Source: Galerina marginata
Taxonomy: Eukaryota; Basidiomycota; Agaricomycetes; Agaricales; Galerinaceae
Length of the DNA: 64,000 nucleotides
Reading direction: 5' to 3'
Assembly (NCBI GenBank): GCA_023014335.1
Contig: JAECYW010000007.1
Span: forward strand, 434,001-498,000
The position numbers were made by a program, and so were the translations under genes. Below are positions 36,486 through 47,961 of the stretch, one piece after another (position 1 is the stretch's first letter; each line of letters opens with the position of its first letter). Under the pieces are notes generated by a model. It was not told the origin of the DNA. It was given only the letters and a program-made list of their open reading frames with translations, and did not search any database.

Positions 36486-38190
36486 ATGAAACCGTCGACC
36501 GGTGCTCCACGCTCCCTTGGACCCCACCTTCATGAATCTATCATGCTGAGTCTCCTGAATATCATTCGGTATTTTGTTTTTGGTCAGTTCCATCTCCTCC
36601 TTGACTAATGTCATTTGAAATTGCTGACGATTCCTCCGTCCCGTGGTTCATTTTCTAGTTGTGTTTATCATCTGCAATGCGATCATCACGAGCGTTGCAG
36701 TGTGGAATTTGGCCATTGTGGAGACCATCGAGTTGCAGTGTGAGTCGGTACCTTCTACGTTCCCAATGTCGACGGCATTGACAACACAAGCGCAGCAATT
36801 GCGAGGCACGTCGATAGCTTCTTAATCTTCGTGGGAGCGTCGGGATTACTCTTGGTTTTCACAATGTGAGTCGGCTTTTTTTTTTTTGGCTCAGCTCATG
36901 GATACTTGCCTTCATCCCATTGTCCAGACTGTTTTTCGAGCTCTATGGAAAGACTGTGTTCCTCGTAAGAGTTTGGTTTGAACTTGCATGGACTGGAACA
37001 TTTTCCATCATGGAACTTGGTGCGTGTATTCCTCGTTTTGTTATATGTAAAGTTTGAACAATGTATCCCCCCGCCTACAGTTGGTGCGGCAGTTATAACT
37101 GCTCAAAGTACCTCGATGACGTGCGGTACGAGCTCAACAGGTTCTTTCTACTTATTCCTCCACTATTACGCGTCGTCGCTGACCAGCCTCTCAGCTTCCT
37201 CTCAGGACTCTCCCTGTGCCTCAACCCAAGTGTTGCAGGCATTCACTTGGATATTGGCCATCTTACGTGAGGTCGCGTCATCGTCATGCTTTTTTTTAAA
37301 TTAATCACTGCCGTTCAGTCCTGGGCTACCTCACCCTTCTGTCCATCTTAACCCTCGTAAAACGGAGAGATGATCCCACAATATGGCACTGCAGCGTTCG
37401 AAAATTCCCGTTAATGACTGACCAGAGTCTCAAGAGCCCTCCTGCCTCGCCTTCTGTCCCTAAATTCCGCGGACCACCTATTATCGTCGCACCAATTCCA
37501 CGACGTATCCCCGCTCGAGAAGCGATCCTCTCTTATCGCTCAGGACTTAGTCTTGAGTACGATATCGAGCATTTCCAAGCGCCAGAGTCCGCTCTTCATG
37601 CGCATATGTCAGAGGAACAGGCTCTTTCTCCTGTTTCTATAACCGCCGTGGCTCCACCTCCCCAGATCGCAAGACCAGTTGACTCTGCACAACAAACGGC
37701 ACATCCTGCGATTTCGTCACCTTTTTACCATACCGCTGTGCAGACAGCGCTCGATGACCAACCGAATCAACCCCAGGTTCCCGCACCTGCACATATGAAT
37801 CAGATTCGAAGATTACCTCCATCTCCTCCTCCTCTAGGCGACTGGCCACGCCTGGATGCTACGGCACGCCCGCGTATGAAGCGGAAGCCTCTGCCACAAC
37901 CCTTACCAGCTGAGCCCGAGAATTCTGTGGCAGATTCTCGACCTCAACCGGAGCCGCAGCCTCAACGGCGGCAATCACGACCATTACCTCGTCCCCAGCT
38001 ACAGCCGTCGGCACCATCACCTTACACCTTCGATGCGCCAGCGCTTGCCGCGGCTCTGCAGCCCGTTGCATCTCAGTCTCGACGGTCAAAACCATCTGGA
38101 CCACGAAGGAACACCTCGATAGATGACGGTCGGCCGACGGACCTAGATCTGTCAAATATTAGTACCTTTCGCTCGCCAGGTTTTAGTTGA
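36486..38190 (+). CDS. Four-span membrane protein with Pro-rich tail (MARVEL-like), paralogue 1
   Basis: Unnamed basidiomycete-type family. The start ATG at 36486 gives MKPSTGAPRSLGPHLHESIM. Spliced membrane segments: IIRYFVFVVFIICNAIITSV...WN; VDSFLIFVGASGLLLVFTIL; FELAWTGTFSIMELGVGAAV; LQAFTWILAILLLGYLTLLS. The cytosolic junction reads RRDDPTIWHCSVRKFP. Cysteines frame the third loop (STSMTC...DSPC). The tail (about 250 residues) is rich in Pro/Arg/Gln with SH3-ligand-like PPSPPPL and PLPQPLPA stretches. E-x2-W-x-G...GAA and the P-x-IW motif recur in the gene at 41462, so the two are paralogues. Topology (N and C in the cytosol) is inferred. The role is unknown; MARVEL-type proteins organise membrane microdomains. 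Confidence 0.75.
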
Positions 38191-38404
38191 TATCTAACTC
38201 GGGTGCATTTCTAACCTTCCATTTCACGGGATGAACTTCCAAGACTTTTAACCATGTATCATCTCTTTGCATTGTATTTTTGGTATTCTCAAAATAATGT
38301 ACTACAGGGTACTACATGGAATTCATTCTGATGGTGATCGCAACGAGCTCGGAGTGGCCTGCTTTACGTTTCAATAACTATTGAACTAATGTCACGGTAA
38401 TTTA
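38191..38404. other. 3' region of paralogue 1
   Basis: About 210 bp to the left edge of the palindromic element, ending in the putative target-site copy AATTTA (38399-38404). Confidence 0.5.
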
Positions 38405-40971
38405 TATGGCAACAGGGATGGACCAGCTTCGGTTTTCGGTTAAACACCGATGTTTGGCCAGTGCCGATATGTCTGCCGAAAATATCTATTTGATAATTGC
38501 AAAGTATTGTACATTACGTAAGCGATGCCGCGCCATCATTCATTGATGTCGACGTTTCCGGGAGATTCCCGGGCCCTTTGTGCTCGCTGTCGGGCACAGT
38601 GAGCACGCATATTTCACCATTCCCGCCTCGTTTCTCCCACTTTCTTTGCACACCCATCATTATATGTATTAATAAAGATTTATTGTCGCTTTTATTGAAT
38701 ATTTTAAGTGTATATAAAGGTGATAAGCAAGGTACTTCCCCTGGGTACTTTCTAGGTAGTTTCCTCTATATCTATGCAGTCTCTGGGACTAAAAAATAGC
38801 CTATAATCATTTAATAAATTACTCTAACCTTTTGAATGGGTTTAACATGGCACATGAATAGTACAGGAGAATATACAAGGCAACTAGGCTAGGGGTAGGA
38901 GGAGAACATGCCTCTCTTCGCTTTTTTAAAGGCCAGTTCATACATTTATACTGTATAAATATATACTGTGCTTATTTGGGTAAATGTGAAGAATTTTAGA
39001 GCAAGGGGACGACCTTGGGGGGGAATGGTAAGGGCATTAGTAGGGCAGGAGAAGATGTGATGAAATATATACATCCCAGCCATTGTAGGGTTATCTTTAC
39101 TCTCTAAGTCTGTTTAGTATACCGATTTAATGTTAAAATCCCAGTATTCCAAGGCGCTTACAGGGGATATCAGCCTGTATATGTGTATGAGTGTGGGGGA
39201 AGATACCCACTCTATTCAATATCCAGGGCACCTAGACCAAAGATTCCTTCGCATTTATATCTTCCCAATGTATATATAGATAGGAACGACGTCAATTCGA
39301 GAGCGCCGAAGGGTTAACATGAATAAATGACGATGGGTATACCCTCCTCCCATGTACTAAAAATGGCAGTAATGCGCCGTGGAAATTGCGTATTTAATAG
39401 CGCATTAATACTATATAGACCTACCACCTTATATATATGTATTTAGCGCGCTTATATCACCGGAATTCAGGCCCTAGTTGAAGATATAGCTTACCTATCG
39501 AAAAATCTATGTATTTCGAACTTTGTACCACGAATATTGGTGCTAAAATTATTATAAAGACATGAATAAAATACTACTTACAACTGGAGTACACTGCAAA
39601 AATTCGATTGAGAATTGGAGCGTTCTATGGAAAGCTATAAGGCAATATGTTCGGAAATCATGAATATTGAGTGATGCCATTTATAGCACGCTCTTGTGTG
39701 TCGTGATCAATCTCAGTATTTTCGACGTAAATCATGCTATATCTCCCCGTAGAATGCCTCAATTCGCAATCCGATTTTTGCAGCGTACTCTCATCGTAAG
39801 TAGTATTCTAAGCATGTCTTTATAATAATTTTAGGACCAATATTCGTGGTACAAAGTTCAAAATACATAGATTTTTCGATAGGTAAGCTATATCTTCAAA
39901 TAGACTTTGAGTTCCGGTGATATAAGCGCACTGAGTACATATATATAAGGTGGTAGGTTTATAAAATATTATTGTGCTATTAAATACACAATCTACGTGG
40001 CGCATAACTGCCATCTTTAGTACATGGGAGGAGGGTATACCCATCGTCATTTATTCATGTTAACCCTTCGGCGCTCTCAAATTAACGTCGTTCCTATCTA
40101 TATATACATTGGGAAGATATAAATGCGAAAGAAATTTTGGTCTAGGTGCCCTGGATATTGAATAGAATGGGTATCTCCCCCCACACTCATACACATATAC
40201 TGGCTGACCTCCCCTGTAAGCGCCTTGGAATACTGGGCTTTTAACATTAAATCAGTATACTAAACAGGCTTAGAGAGCAAAAATAGCCCCACAAAGGCTG
40301 GGATGTATGTATTTCATCACACCTTCTCCTGCCCTACTAATGCCCTTACCATTCCCCCCCAAGGTCGTCCCCTTACCCTAAAATTCTTTAAATTTACCCA
40401 AATAAGCACAGTATATATTTACACAGTATAAATGTATGAACTTGGCCTTCAAAAAAGCGAAGAGAGGCATGTTCTCCTCCTACCCCTAGCCTAGTTGCCT
40501 TGTATGTTCTCCTGTACTATCCATGTGCCCTGTTAAACCCATCCAAAGGCTTAGAGTAGTTCATTAAATAATTATAGGCCATACTTTAGCCCCAGAGACT
40601 GTATAGATATAGGGGAAACTACCTAGAAAGTACCCAGGAGAAGTACCTTGCTTATCACCTTTATATACACTTAAAATATTCAATAAAAGCGACAATAAAT
40701 CTTTATTAATACATATAATGATGGGTGTGCAAAGAAAGTGGGAGAAACGAGGCGGGAATGGTGAAATATGCGTGCTCACTGTGCCCGACAGCGAGCACAA
40801 AGGGCCCGGGAATCTCCCGGAACATCGACATCAATGAATGATGGCGCGGCATCGCTTACGTAATGTACAACACTTGGAATTATTAAATAGATATTTCCGG
40901 CAGACATGTCGGCACTGGCCAAACATCGGTGTTTAACCGAAAACCGAAGCTGGTCCATCCCTGTTGCCATA
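38405..40971. mobile_element. 2.57-kb near-complete palindrome (foldback-type element)
   Basis: The left arm (38405-39676, about 1,272 bp) is matched in inverted order by the right arm (39702-40971), leaving a loop of only about 25 nt. Paired landmarks: TATGGCAACAGGGATGGACC at the left edge against GGTCCATCCCTGTTGCCATA at the right; the GGGCCC blocks at 38571 and 40802; the AATAAAGATTTATTGTCGCT block near 38680 and its complement near 40700. Arms differ by scattered substitutions and small indels. Flanks read AATTTA on both sides (38399-38404 and 40972-40977), a possible 6-bp target duplication; a TA duplication with ends TGGCAAC/GTTGCCA is equally compatible. ORFs inside are under about 100 codons and show no transposase. 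A transcript across it would fold into a very long double-stranded hairpin. Confidence 0.85.
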
Positions 40972-40977
40972 AATTTA

Positions 40978-41461
40978 AGGTCTTGAAATTTCAATCCGTC
41001 GTTGGGCAAAGACAATGGCAGAACACAGCTTCGCTCAAGCGCTTCTCCATTTTGACTTCAGTACGACGTACTTCTCGTTATAGGTGCGTAACCATGTGTG
41101 ATTACATAAGCCGATGTAACCCCAAGATGGCAATTGTTATTGTTCTCCGCTTTCGACCACCCTGCGAAAAGCGAAGAATGGCCTCTGTGTTCCTTTGTCC
41201 CAGGTTTATCCAGCTAATGAGCATTGTTCCCCCTAATTCCACGCTTCTACATTATGCATCATGGAAAAGGCCGATGGGATTCTCCTCATAAAGAGACTCG
41301 AAGCGCTCAGAAGCTAGTCTCTGTCACTGGTGGACAAAGGACTCGAGCCACACCTAGATTCCTTTTTCTTTTTATCTCTAGGTCTCCTCGTTTCTGTGTC
41401 CGTCATTTTTAGGCTCTCTTAGATTTTCAGTCCTTTCATTCCTCGCTGGTCGCTATCCATT
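40978..41461. other. Promoter side of paralogue 2
   Basis: About 480 bp between the palindrome and the next start codon. Small ORFs only; I see no distinct feature except a pyrimidine-rich stretch (41340-41460) typical of fungal core promoters. Confidence 0.5.
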
Positions 41462-42827
41462 ATGCCTTTTCTACGATCCGACTCTAACCTCAACGACACG
41501 CCCGGAACGAATCTCCTTACGCGCAATCCTTTCCTTATCTTTCGATTAGTCTTGCTCGGTGAGTTACTGTAGTTATGTTACGTATGACCTACGGCTCAGT
41601 AGACTCTGCACAACCAGCTCTTTCGGGAAACCTCGCCTTCTTGTCTCTCACCTTTGCCGCCTGGAATATCAATGCTTCATTATCAGCCAATCTTTCTGGT
41701 AGGCCAATTTCTGTCTTATTTCATATCCGTTACTTACAAATTCTGTTTCAATAGTTCCGTCGACCTCTGTCTTCGTCATTCTCGAGAGCTGCTTATTTTT
41801 CATTTGTGTTACATTGTGAGTGAATCTATGGCCTCAGTTATAGGCCTATATTAATTGCTGCAGAGCCCTCGCGGAATTCTTCCGTCCCAAGGGAAGAATC
41901 TCGTACACTGTGATCGAATGCTGTTGGGTTGGGGTTATGAGCTTATTCCAAACTGGTATGTCCTAATGTGTGAACCTTTGTCGTTTTATCAAGTTTAACT
42001 CCCAATAGGAGCTGCTATTAGTTCCACGATCGACGGACCCGCCCTAGCTTGCCATTCGTCAGGTAACTGTCACGCTTACTTCTTATTTCAATAGCTTTTA
42101 ACACTTCTGCAGCAAACTGGGCCGTTTGTGCGTCATCCTTACTACTAGTGCCGTCAACGTGGCTCAGTAGCATCTTTTGTAAGATGCACTTTCTTTACAA
42201 TTCTGGCGTGCTGATTGACATCTACTAGCTCTCACATACTTCCTGGCTTTGTTTGTCACCATTATGGCACACAAAAGCCTCTATCCCGATATCTGGACGC
42301 GAACAATCTACACGATCGAATGGTTTGGACAGCCTCAAGACCGTGTATCAAAGGAGAAGGTTGTCCAAGACTTCTTTCGAGGAAGGCCCTCTTCCAAAAG
42401 TGACCCATTTCAAGAATACTATGACGATATCGAATCTACGGCTGGTCGCAAGAAACTGTATGCCATTCGTAATTCTGTAGAGGAACTAACTCCCTGGGCA
42501 CCACCACTCAACGTTCGCCGCGGTATCGACCACCCTTTCACAAGACCTCAAGGACAAACTTCAAACGTTTCTTCACCAATAAAACCAGCGTTGAATTTGA
42601 CACTTCCGTCTTTTCCCGATCGAAGTGCGACCATTGGGACTGCGGGATCGAGGTACCTCGAAAAGTTTCGCGAGTCCACCGTGTTGTCTCGTCCAGAAAG
42701 CTCTAAACAGTTGACAAAACACTACCACGCCCACAACAATTCATTCGCCTTATCTGTTGCTGACCTTGACAAGCCTATTCCTCTTCCTCGATTATCCGAA
42801 TGGATTAGAGCAGATTCGTCGTTGTAG
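41462..42827 (+). CDS. Four-span membrane protein (MARVEL-like), paralogue 2
   Basis: The start ATG at 41462 gives MPFLRSDSNLNDTPGTNLLT. Seven short introns. Membrane segments: NPFLIFRLVLLALSGNLAFL...AAWN; TSVFVILESCLFFICVTLAL; ECCWVGVMSLFQTGAAISST; SIFSLTYFLALFVTIMAHKS. Loop cysteines: ALACHSS and WAVCASS. The cytosolic tail begins LYPDIWTRTIYTIEWFGQPQ and runs about 190 residues with Ser/Pro-rich sequence, ending WIRADSSL. Shared marks with the gene at 36486 are N...WN after the first span, E-x2-W-x-G-x(7)-GAA in the third, and P-x-IW after the fourth. I infer a tandem duplication, now separated by the palindromic element. Confidence 0.78.
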
Positions 42828-43013
42828 GGGGTCCGTGTTCCCGTGAGCCATCCATTGAACTCTGACAACTCCTTGCATTCATTTTACGACCGGAAAGCAG
42901 TGGCATATAGACCAAGCTTCCAATGAAAGACTACCAACTTTGTAATTGCTAGATTATTACTGTATATTGTATTAGTGTGTCCAGTGCCGATAATGCTGAT
43001 AGAAGGAATGTTA

Positions 43014-43791
43014 TCAAGAACCCTGTCCAGGTTGTTGAAGCTTAATCTTAAGGAGAGCATTTTCCTGGCGAGCTTCCGTCAACTGGGCCTTCACCAACTC
43101 CAGTTCGGCTTTCGTTTCTGCTAAAGCTTTCAAGGTTTCTTCTTCAATTTCTCCTGCATCCACTGCAACCCCTAAGATATGATGTGTTATACAGCAGTGG
43201 AGTGGAATTAAAATGTGGGATGGGCCTCACCTCCGACCAATTTGACTAGTCTCCAGAGACGTAGAACGATAAGCAGCCCAGCAATCTCCCTTTCCTTTCC
43301 ACGCAAGATTGCTTCAAGAATAAATGTGGTCAAGATAATAAAGGAATCAAATGCGTGTAATCCTGCATGTGGGACAGGGCCAAAGGGGTTCATAAACTGG
43401 AATCCGAATGCCCATAAATTCAACGGAATTTCAACCAAGAAAAGGGTGGTAATAGCAAGGGATATATGTGAAAGGACCTCCAGCCAAGCTGGGACATCTT
43501 CTCCCCCAGGAGGTTCGCAAGTCGGAGAAAGAAAGCTATAGGCCAAGTCGGCGAGGACACATATTGCGTCCGTTGTAATCTATTTTTACAAACACGGTAG
43601 TCTTGTCGGTCAGAGAACCACAGGACCTCTAATTAAATACTCACCAATGCGATGACTATTTTATGGAGCTTCGGGTGGTCCAGAAAATGCGCTGTTTTGG
43701 CACGACATCTGTAATATAACGAGTTTGGGCCGCCAGCGTCATTACCTGGTGGAGGGTTGTGAGCTGGGAGGAGGGGTTCCTGTTCTGACAT
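43014..43791 (-). CDS. Voltage-gated proton channel (Hv1 family), 217 aa
   Basis: Exons 43645-43791, 43231-43579 and 43014-43171. A voltage-sensor domain without a pore: S1 IVIALITTDAICVLADLAYS, S2 LAITTLFLVEIPLNLWAFGF, S3 HAFDSFIILTTFILEAIL, S4 GLLIVLRLWRLVKLVGG, then a coiled coil (LAETKAELELVKAQLTEARQ). Against human Hv1, D53 aligns with the selectivity Asp112, F96 and E99 with the charge-transfer Phe150 and Glu153, and D127 with Asp174. S4 charges are R156, R159 and K162, so the third Arg is Lys. The S3-S4 loop (RGKERE) lacks the zinc-binding His. Fungal Hv channels are known; in this role it would extrude protons at the plasma membrane and the coiled coil would dimerise it. Confidence 0.9.
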
Positions 43792-44362
43792 ATGTCAAAG
43801 TGGGCGCTGGCCTCAGACCAAAAAAGACGGTAGACAAGTGGGTGCAGACTCGAGTGGTGTAGGTGACATCCTTTAAAGTTGAGGGAGAGCGTGATAGCCG
43901 TGAGAGCTATGACTCTAAATTTAGCTCAACCAGCTGAAAGTTGTCCGGGATGTCCTCCGGGATCACATTCAACGTTCAACTCTCATCTCATGTCAATACC
44001 TCTCTGGTTATTGAGAGTTACTTCATTCCGGTTCAAATGGCAGTCAGCGCCCTGATTAATTCTATATTTTCGTCTACTCCCATCTATCAGCGCACTGCCT
44101 GCCGAGCAAGAATAGTGACAGGTCTTGCAGTGGCTTGGCTGTCAAGATATGACTTACTGCGACTCCCCGTCATGCTTTACCGGTCTTAAGAACCATCTGT
44201 ACTTGATGCCTGCCAACCTTTTCGCCTTTTCTTTCTTTAAAAAAGTTCAAGGTTGCGGCGGGCCTCGACCTCTCTGTGTCCTGGTGGCCGTTTTTTATTT
44301 CGTTTTTTCTTCTTACACGTTCTTTCTTTGGATGATATCTCCCATTCATTTGAAAATAAGCA
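43792..44362. other. Divergent promoter region, Hv1 and multi-span protein
   Basis: 570 bp between two opposing start codons. Small ORFs here lack support. Pyrimidine-rich toward the plus-strand start. Confidence 0.5.
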
Positions 44363-46187
44363 ATGGAACAGTCAACTGCCAGGACCTGGGCTTTGTTCAA
44401 GCTGATTCGAGCTCTGGTCTTTTGTGAGGGTGTCTCCTTTTAAACGTGGTTCACAAGCTGATACTACTGCCAGCGTTGGCCACAATACTGAGCATGGGGT
44501 TTGCAGCCATCTATGCAGTTCTTCTTCTGCGTGAGTGGAACTCCTACAGCGGCGACCAACGTAAGTTCCACTTGCTCTAAACATTCCTTGTTGCTTAATT
44601 CAAGACCCCCAGGTGCCATTGTTATCACGCTGCTCGTAGTCTATGCAGTCTCGTCTATTGTGCTCTACTTGATGTAATGAACCGCGTCTTTCCCTTTCCT
44701 CCGTGTCGCTTACAAGGTCTATTATTCTAGGCTTATTTTTCGCTTCCGCCTGTGGCTGGATGGTATCCGTGTCGCATTTTTACTTTTTTTCCAAGTCGGC
44801 AAGTCGTTTTAACATGCCCCGAATGTGCTTAACATAATAAACTTTTCAGGCGGGACCGTTACAATTGCTCTTTTCAAATCATCTTTCCCATGTAATAACC
44901 TCGGCATGTCATTTCTCCCTCAATTGCTGGAGTGACGCTCACCTCTAATCCAGGATCGGTCTCTACTTGTAAGACTGTGGAGACTGTCGCTATCTTTGGC
45001 GGATGGTCACTTGCTGGGCTCTGTAAGCCATGCATTTACTTGAAAGCCATACAAACTTACTAAACGTGGCCATAGTAATATTATTTGCTTTCTATTTGGC
45101 GGCTATGTCGTACGTCCCCGTACCGAAGCCCCGTGCCCATCCAGAGGCAGCGTTAGCCCTAAATCTTGGCAGAGATTTTGTGTCTGAAAAGCGGGATAAG
45201 CGAGCCAGCTTGAGCTCTCTCGGTTCTGCTAGCTCTGTGTATTCCCAAACCTCCTTCATTGGCTCTCTACCTCCTGCAACCCCACGAAACCACGCCCATT
45301 CTATTCGGTCGCCTTCTGTTGCAAGTGGTCCAAGAACTCCGCAAAATTACTACAGGCCAGGCACTCCTGGATCTATTCGTTCAATGGCTCCAAGTACAGT
45401 GTCTAACATCCGTGCGTCTACGCGACAGAGATATTACAATAGCAACAGAATACCTGCTCCTCAACCTCGCGCCCCACAACCCCCATTGCCCATAATGGCT
45501 AATATTCAAGTTTTCAACGAACCTGTTTCAAGGCAAGGAACCCCGATGTCGGTCATGTCTCGCCAGTCTCCCACTTCCAGTCCTCGTCAACAAACACAAC
45601 GTCCTTATTTGTCTCCACCCCCTGGCCTTGGATATGTTGGTCCAGGGCTGAACTTCCCGCAGCCTCCAGGTTATGTCGGGAGTACCCCAATGCCATCCCG
45701 AGCGACGAGCCCTCTTGCTGGTCGGCCCATAACGCCAGCTATGAGTGTTGCTTCTAGCCCACAATCTATGGGAATGCAGATGCGAGAAGCTTTGATGATG
45801 AGAACTCCCTCTCCTGCTCTACGTTCGGACAGCAGCCTACGTCCCAGCCGCAAGTCTAGTTTATCTTTTGTGCCGAGGTCCCCTTCTCCTCAACATGAAG
45901 CATTCTCCAACCTGCCGACTACACCTCTTTCCGCCGCTTTACCTGCACACCCTGTGTTGCCCCCTACCGGATACGGCAGACGGAATGAAGCGCTTGAGGT
46001 TCGTCGATACGGGTCTTCGCCGAACCTCAGAGTGGTAAATGACCAGCCAGCACAAAGTACTCGAAATGGGAGCGCCTACCTTGATGTACCGACGAATAAT
46101 TGGATCGATTCCAATAGCGACAGAATGGGTGCAATCAGTTATTGGAGACAACATGCTACTCAACCTCTTAATGTTGGACGCCATTAA
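44363..46187 (+). CDS. Multi-span membrane protein with long Ser/Pro-rich tail
   Basis: I do not recognise the family by name. The start ATG at 44363 gives MEQSTARTWALFKLIRALL after a 44-bp intron. Spans: ILLPALATILSMGFAAIYAV, AIVITLLVVYAVSSIVLYLM, FLLFFQVGGTVTIALFKSSF, and VAIFGGWSLAGLLILFAFYL. A loop with two cysteines (FPCNN, STCKT) lies before the last span. Two introns appear to start with GC (44799-44849 and 44904-44953); using them is what keeps the frame. The tail of about 350 residues has many TP/SP motifs (PATPR, SPSVASGPRTPQ, RQGTPMSVMSRQSPTSSP), likely phosphorylated, and ends LNVGRH. General layout resembles the tetraspan genes at 36.5 and 41.5 kb, but sequence kinship is weak. 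Confidence 0.72.
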
Positions 46188-46862
46188 TGCCATTAAGACA
46201 CAACATTCAAGTATTTATCTTACCATCGTCATTCTTTATTGTTTAAATACATCTACATAGAATATAAGCTACAGATAATACAAAAATCAACGAGATCGAA
46301 CCAGGTGCACACATTTCTATCGTCTCGAATTCGAATTTTGGTTGCCTTGAAGGGCTTTGGTGCCAGCTCTGAAGTGCATTGGATTTTGACCATAGACTTG
46401 TGTGAGTCGTTGTAGGAGAGTGTGTGCAGGGAGGTTTGACTTGATTCAAGGTGGTGAGGCTCGAGCTCAATGTTAAGTGAGCAAAGTGGTTGGGGGCTTG
46501 ATTTGTTAACCAGGAGCAAAGCCACGGTGAATTATTTTTCGCAATGCGCTGAGTGAGAAATTGAACTACACCTTTCAAGCATGTCCGAGTCGTCGACATG
46601 GTATTTCTTTCTTTTACTTCCACTGAAGTCAAGGTTAACATTGAATCGGTGTGCGAGTAGTAGTAATACCGGCTGTGGTAGTACAGTCGTGGATGAGGCT
46701 CATGAGGGTATTGACAAAAATGCTTGGGACAACATTTACTGCAAGGCTTGACCACAGGATGCCCCAAAGCTCTTCAAACTATATTGCAGCAACAATTGGA
46801 TATTCAGGGTCATGACGTCACACAGAGAAAGGGTAATCTCCCGGCTTTACCTTTGATTGGGC
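46188..46862. other. Intergenic
   Basis: 675 bp. A minus-strand ORF of 174 codons (46243-46767) lacks any family signal and starts inside a Cys/His/Tyr-rich chance stretch; I do not call it. Confidence 0.5.
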
Positions 46863-47683
46863 ATGGCTTTCTCCCTTCCCTCTCTAGCTTGTCGGCGCTT
46901 TCTTGGAGCAACAGTCCACAGTCACCACCGTGGTATAACACAGTGGTCTCCAACCTTTCCGTTCTCCGCTTCTCCCTCGAGGGGCATTTCGAGATTCCAA
47001 CATATATCACGCAAGCTCAACTTGTCGTTTCCATTCCCGCGAACGACATGTAACAACGGAGGAACGGAAAAACGAGGGTTGAACTTGAACCTCTTCGTAA
47101 AAGGTGCGACTATAGCAGGGGTTGGTCTCGGGTTGGCGAGTCTTCAAAAACCTCCAATTCGATGTGACGGTAAAGCGACCCACCTCGGCTCTCTTTCACT
47201 GGCTGAGGTTGTCATTCATCAGCAGTTCCAACGCCAACGCCTCCGGCTAACCAAATTGACCCAATCTACCCAAATGACAGACCACCACCGCCTTCGTCAT
47301 CCGTGTCTCTATATGAATTAGGCTTTGGGACCGTTGCTGGCTTATGCGCTGGTGTGTTTGTCAAAAAGGGTGCCATGGCAGTTGCCTGGTTTCTCGGCGG
47401 CATTTTTGTTCTTCTGCAGGTACGTCACTGAATTGTGGTTCAATGATATAAATCCCCAATTTCTTTGTCACAGTACTTGGGGTCTGCATCTTTAGTCCGC
47501 GTCGACTGGGGAAGGGCAGCTAGCAAGTTTGAAAACCTTTTCTACACCAAGGACGTGTCGGGTGCGACTAAGCCACCAAATGTCCTTTCTTTGTGGACTT
47601 GGACAATAAATTTCTTGACCGCAGACTTCCAGCCTAGAGCCTCGTTTATTGCTGGGTTTGCACTTGGGCTAAGGATAGGTTGA
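46863..47683 (+). CDS. FUN14 domain protein (mitochondrial outer membrane)
   Basis: Three exons (46863-47169, 47223-47419, 47474-47683), 237 residues. The N-terminus is Arg/Ser-rich with few acids (MAFSLPSLACRRFLGATVHS), compatible with mitochondrial targeting. FUN14 domain: SVSLYELGFGTVAGLCAGVF, VKKGAMAVAWFLGGIFVLLQ, YLGSASLVRVDWGRAASKFE, and the last span PRASFIAGFALGLRIG. The gene is homologous to mammalian FUNDC1, a mitophagy receptor. No obvious Y/W-x-x-L LC3 motif is visible outside the domain, so a receptor role here is only inferred. Confidence 0.88.
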
Positions 47684-47961
47684 AATATGGGATGTGCGTA
47701 CGAGATCCAAATCCAAACCCAAAATGAAGTCTGAAGTTGATTTTTCAAGCACACAGAAGATTCCCGGTAGCGATTGTAATTACAGCAGGTAATCTTTGAC
47801 GGAGTATCGACCTTTCCTTGCAAAACACTACCTGCGACATCGAAGGCAATAAATTTGTTTGATCCTTGATCGATCCTTGGCAGGCTTTATGAGGCTGTTG
47901 CCAGGCTGAGTTTTTGATTGAAACCGTGCTTTCGCTGGAAGTCATGGTTTATCAACTACTA

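Noticed and set aside
38497..38799. ORFs of about 80-100 codons in both palindrome arms
   Set aside because: They mirror each other only because the arms are inverted copies, and they carry no transposase or other motif.
46243..46767. 174-codon minus-strand ORF rich in Cys, His and Tyr
   Set aside because: No recognisable domain; composition looks random, and it lies in the short gap between two plus-strand genes.
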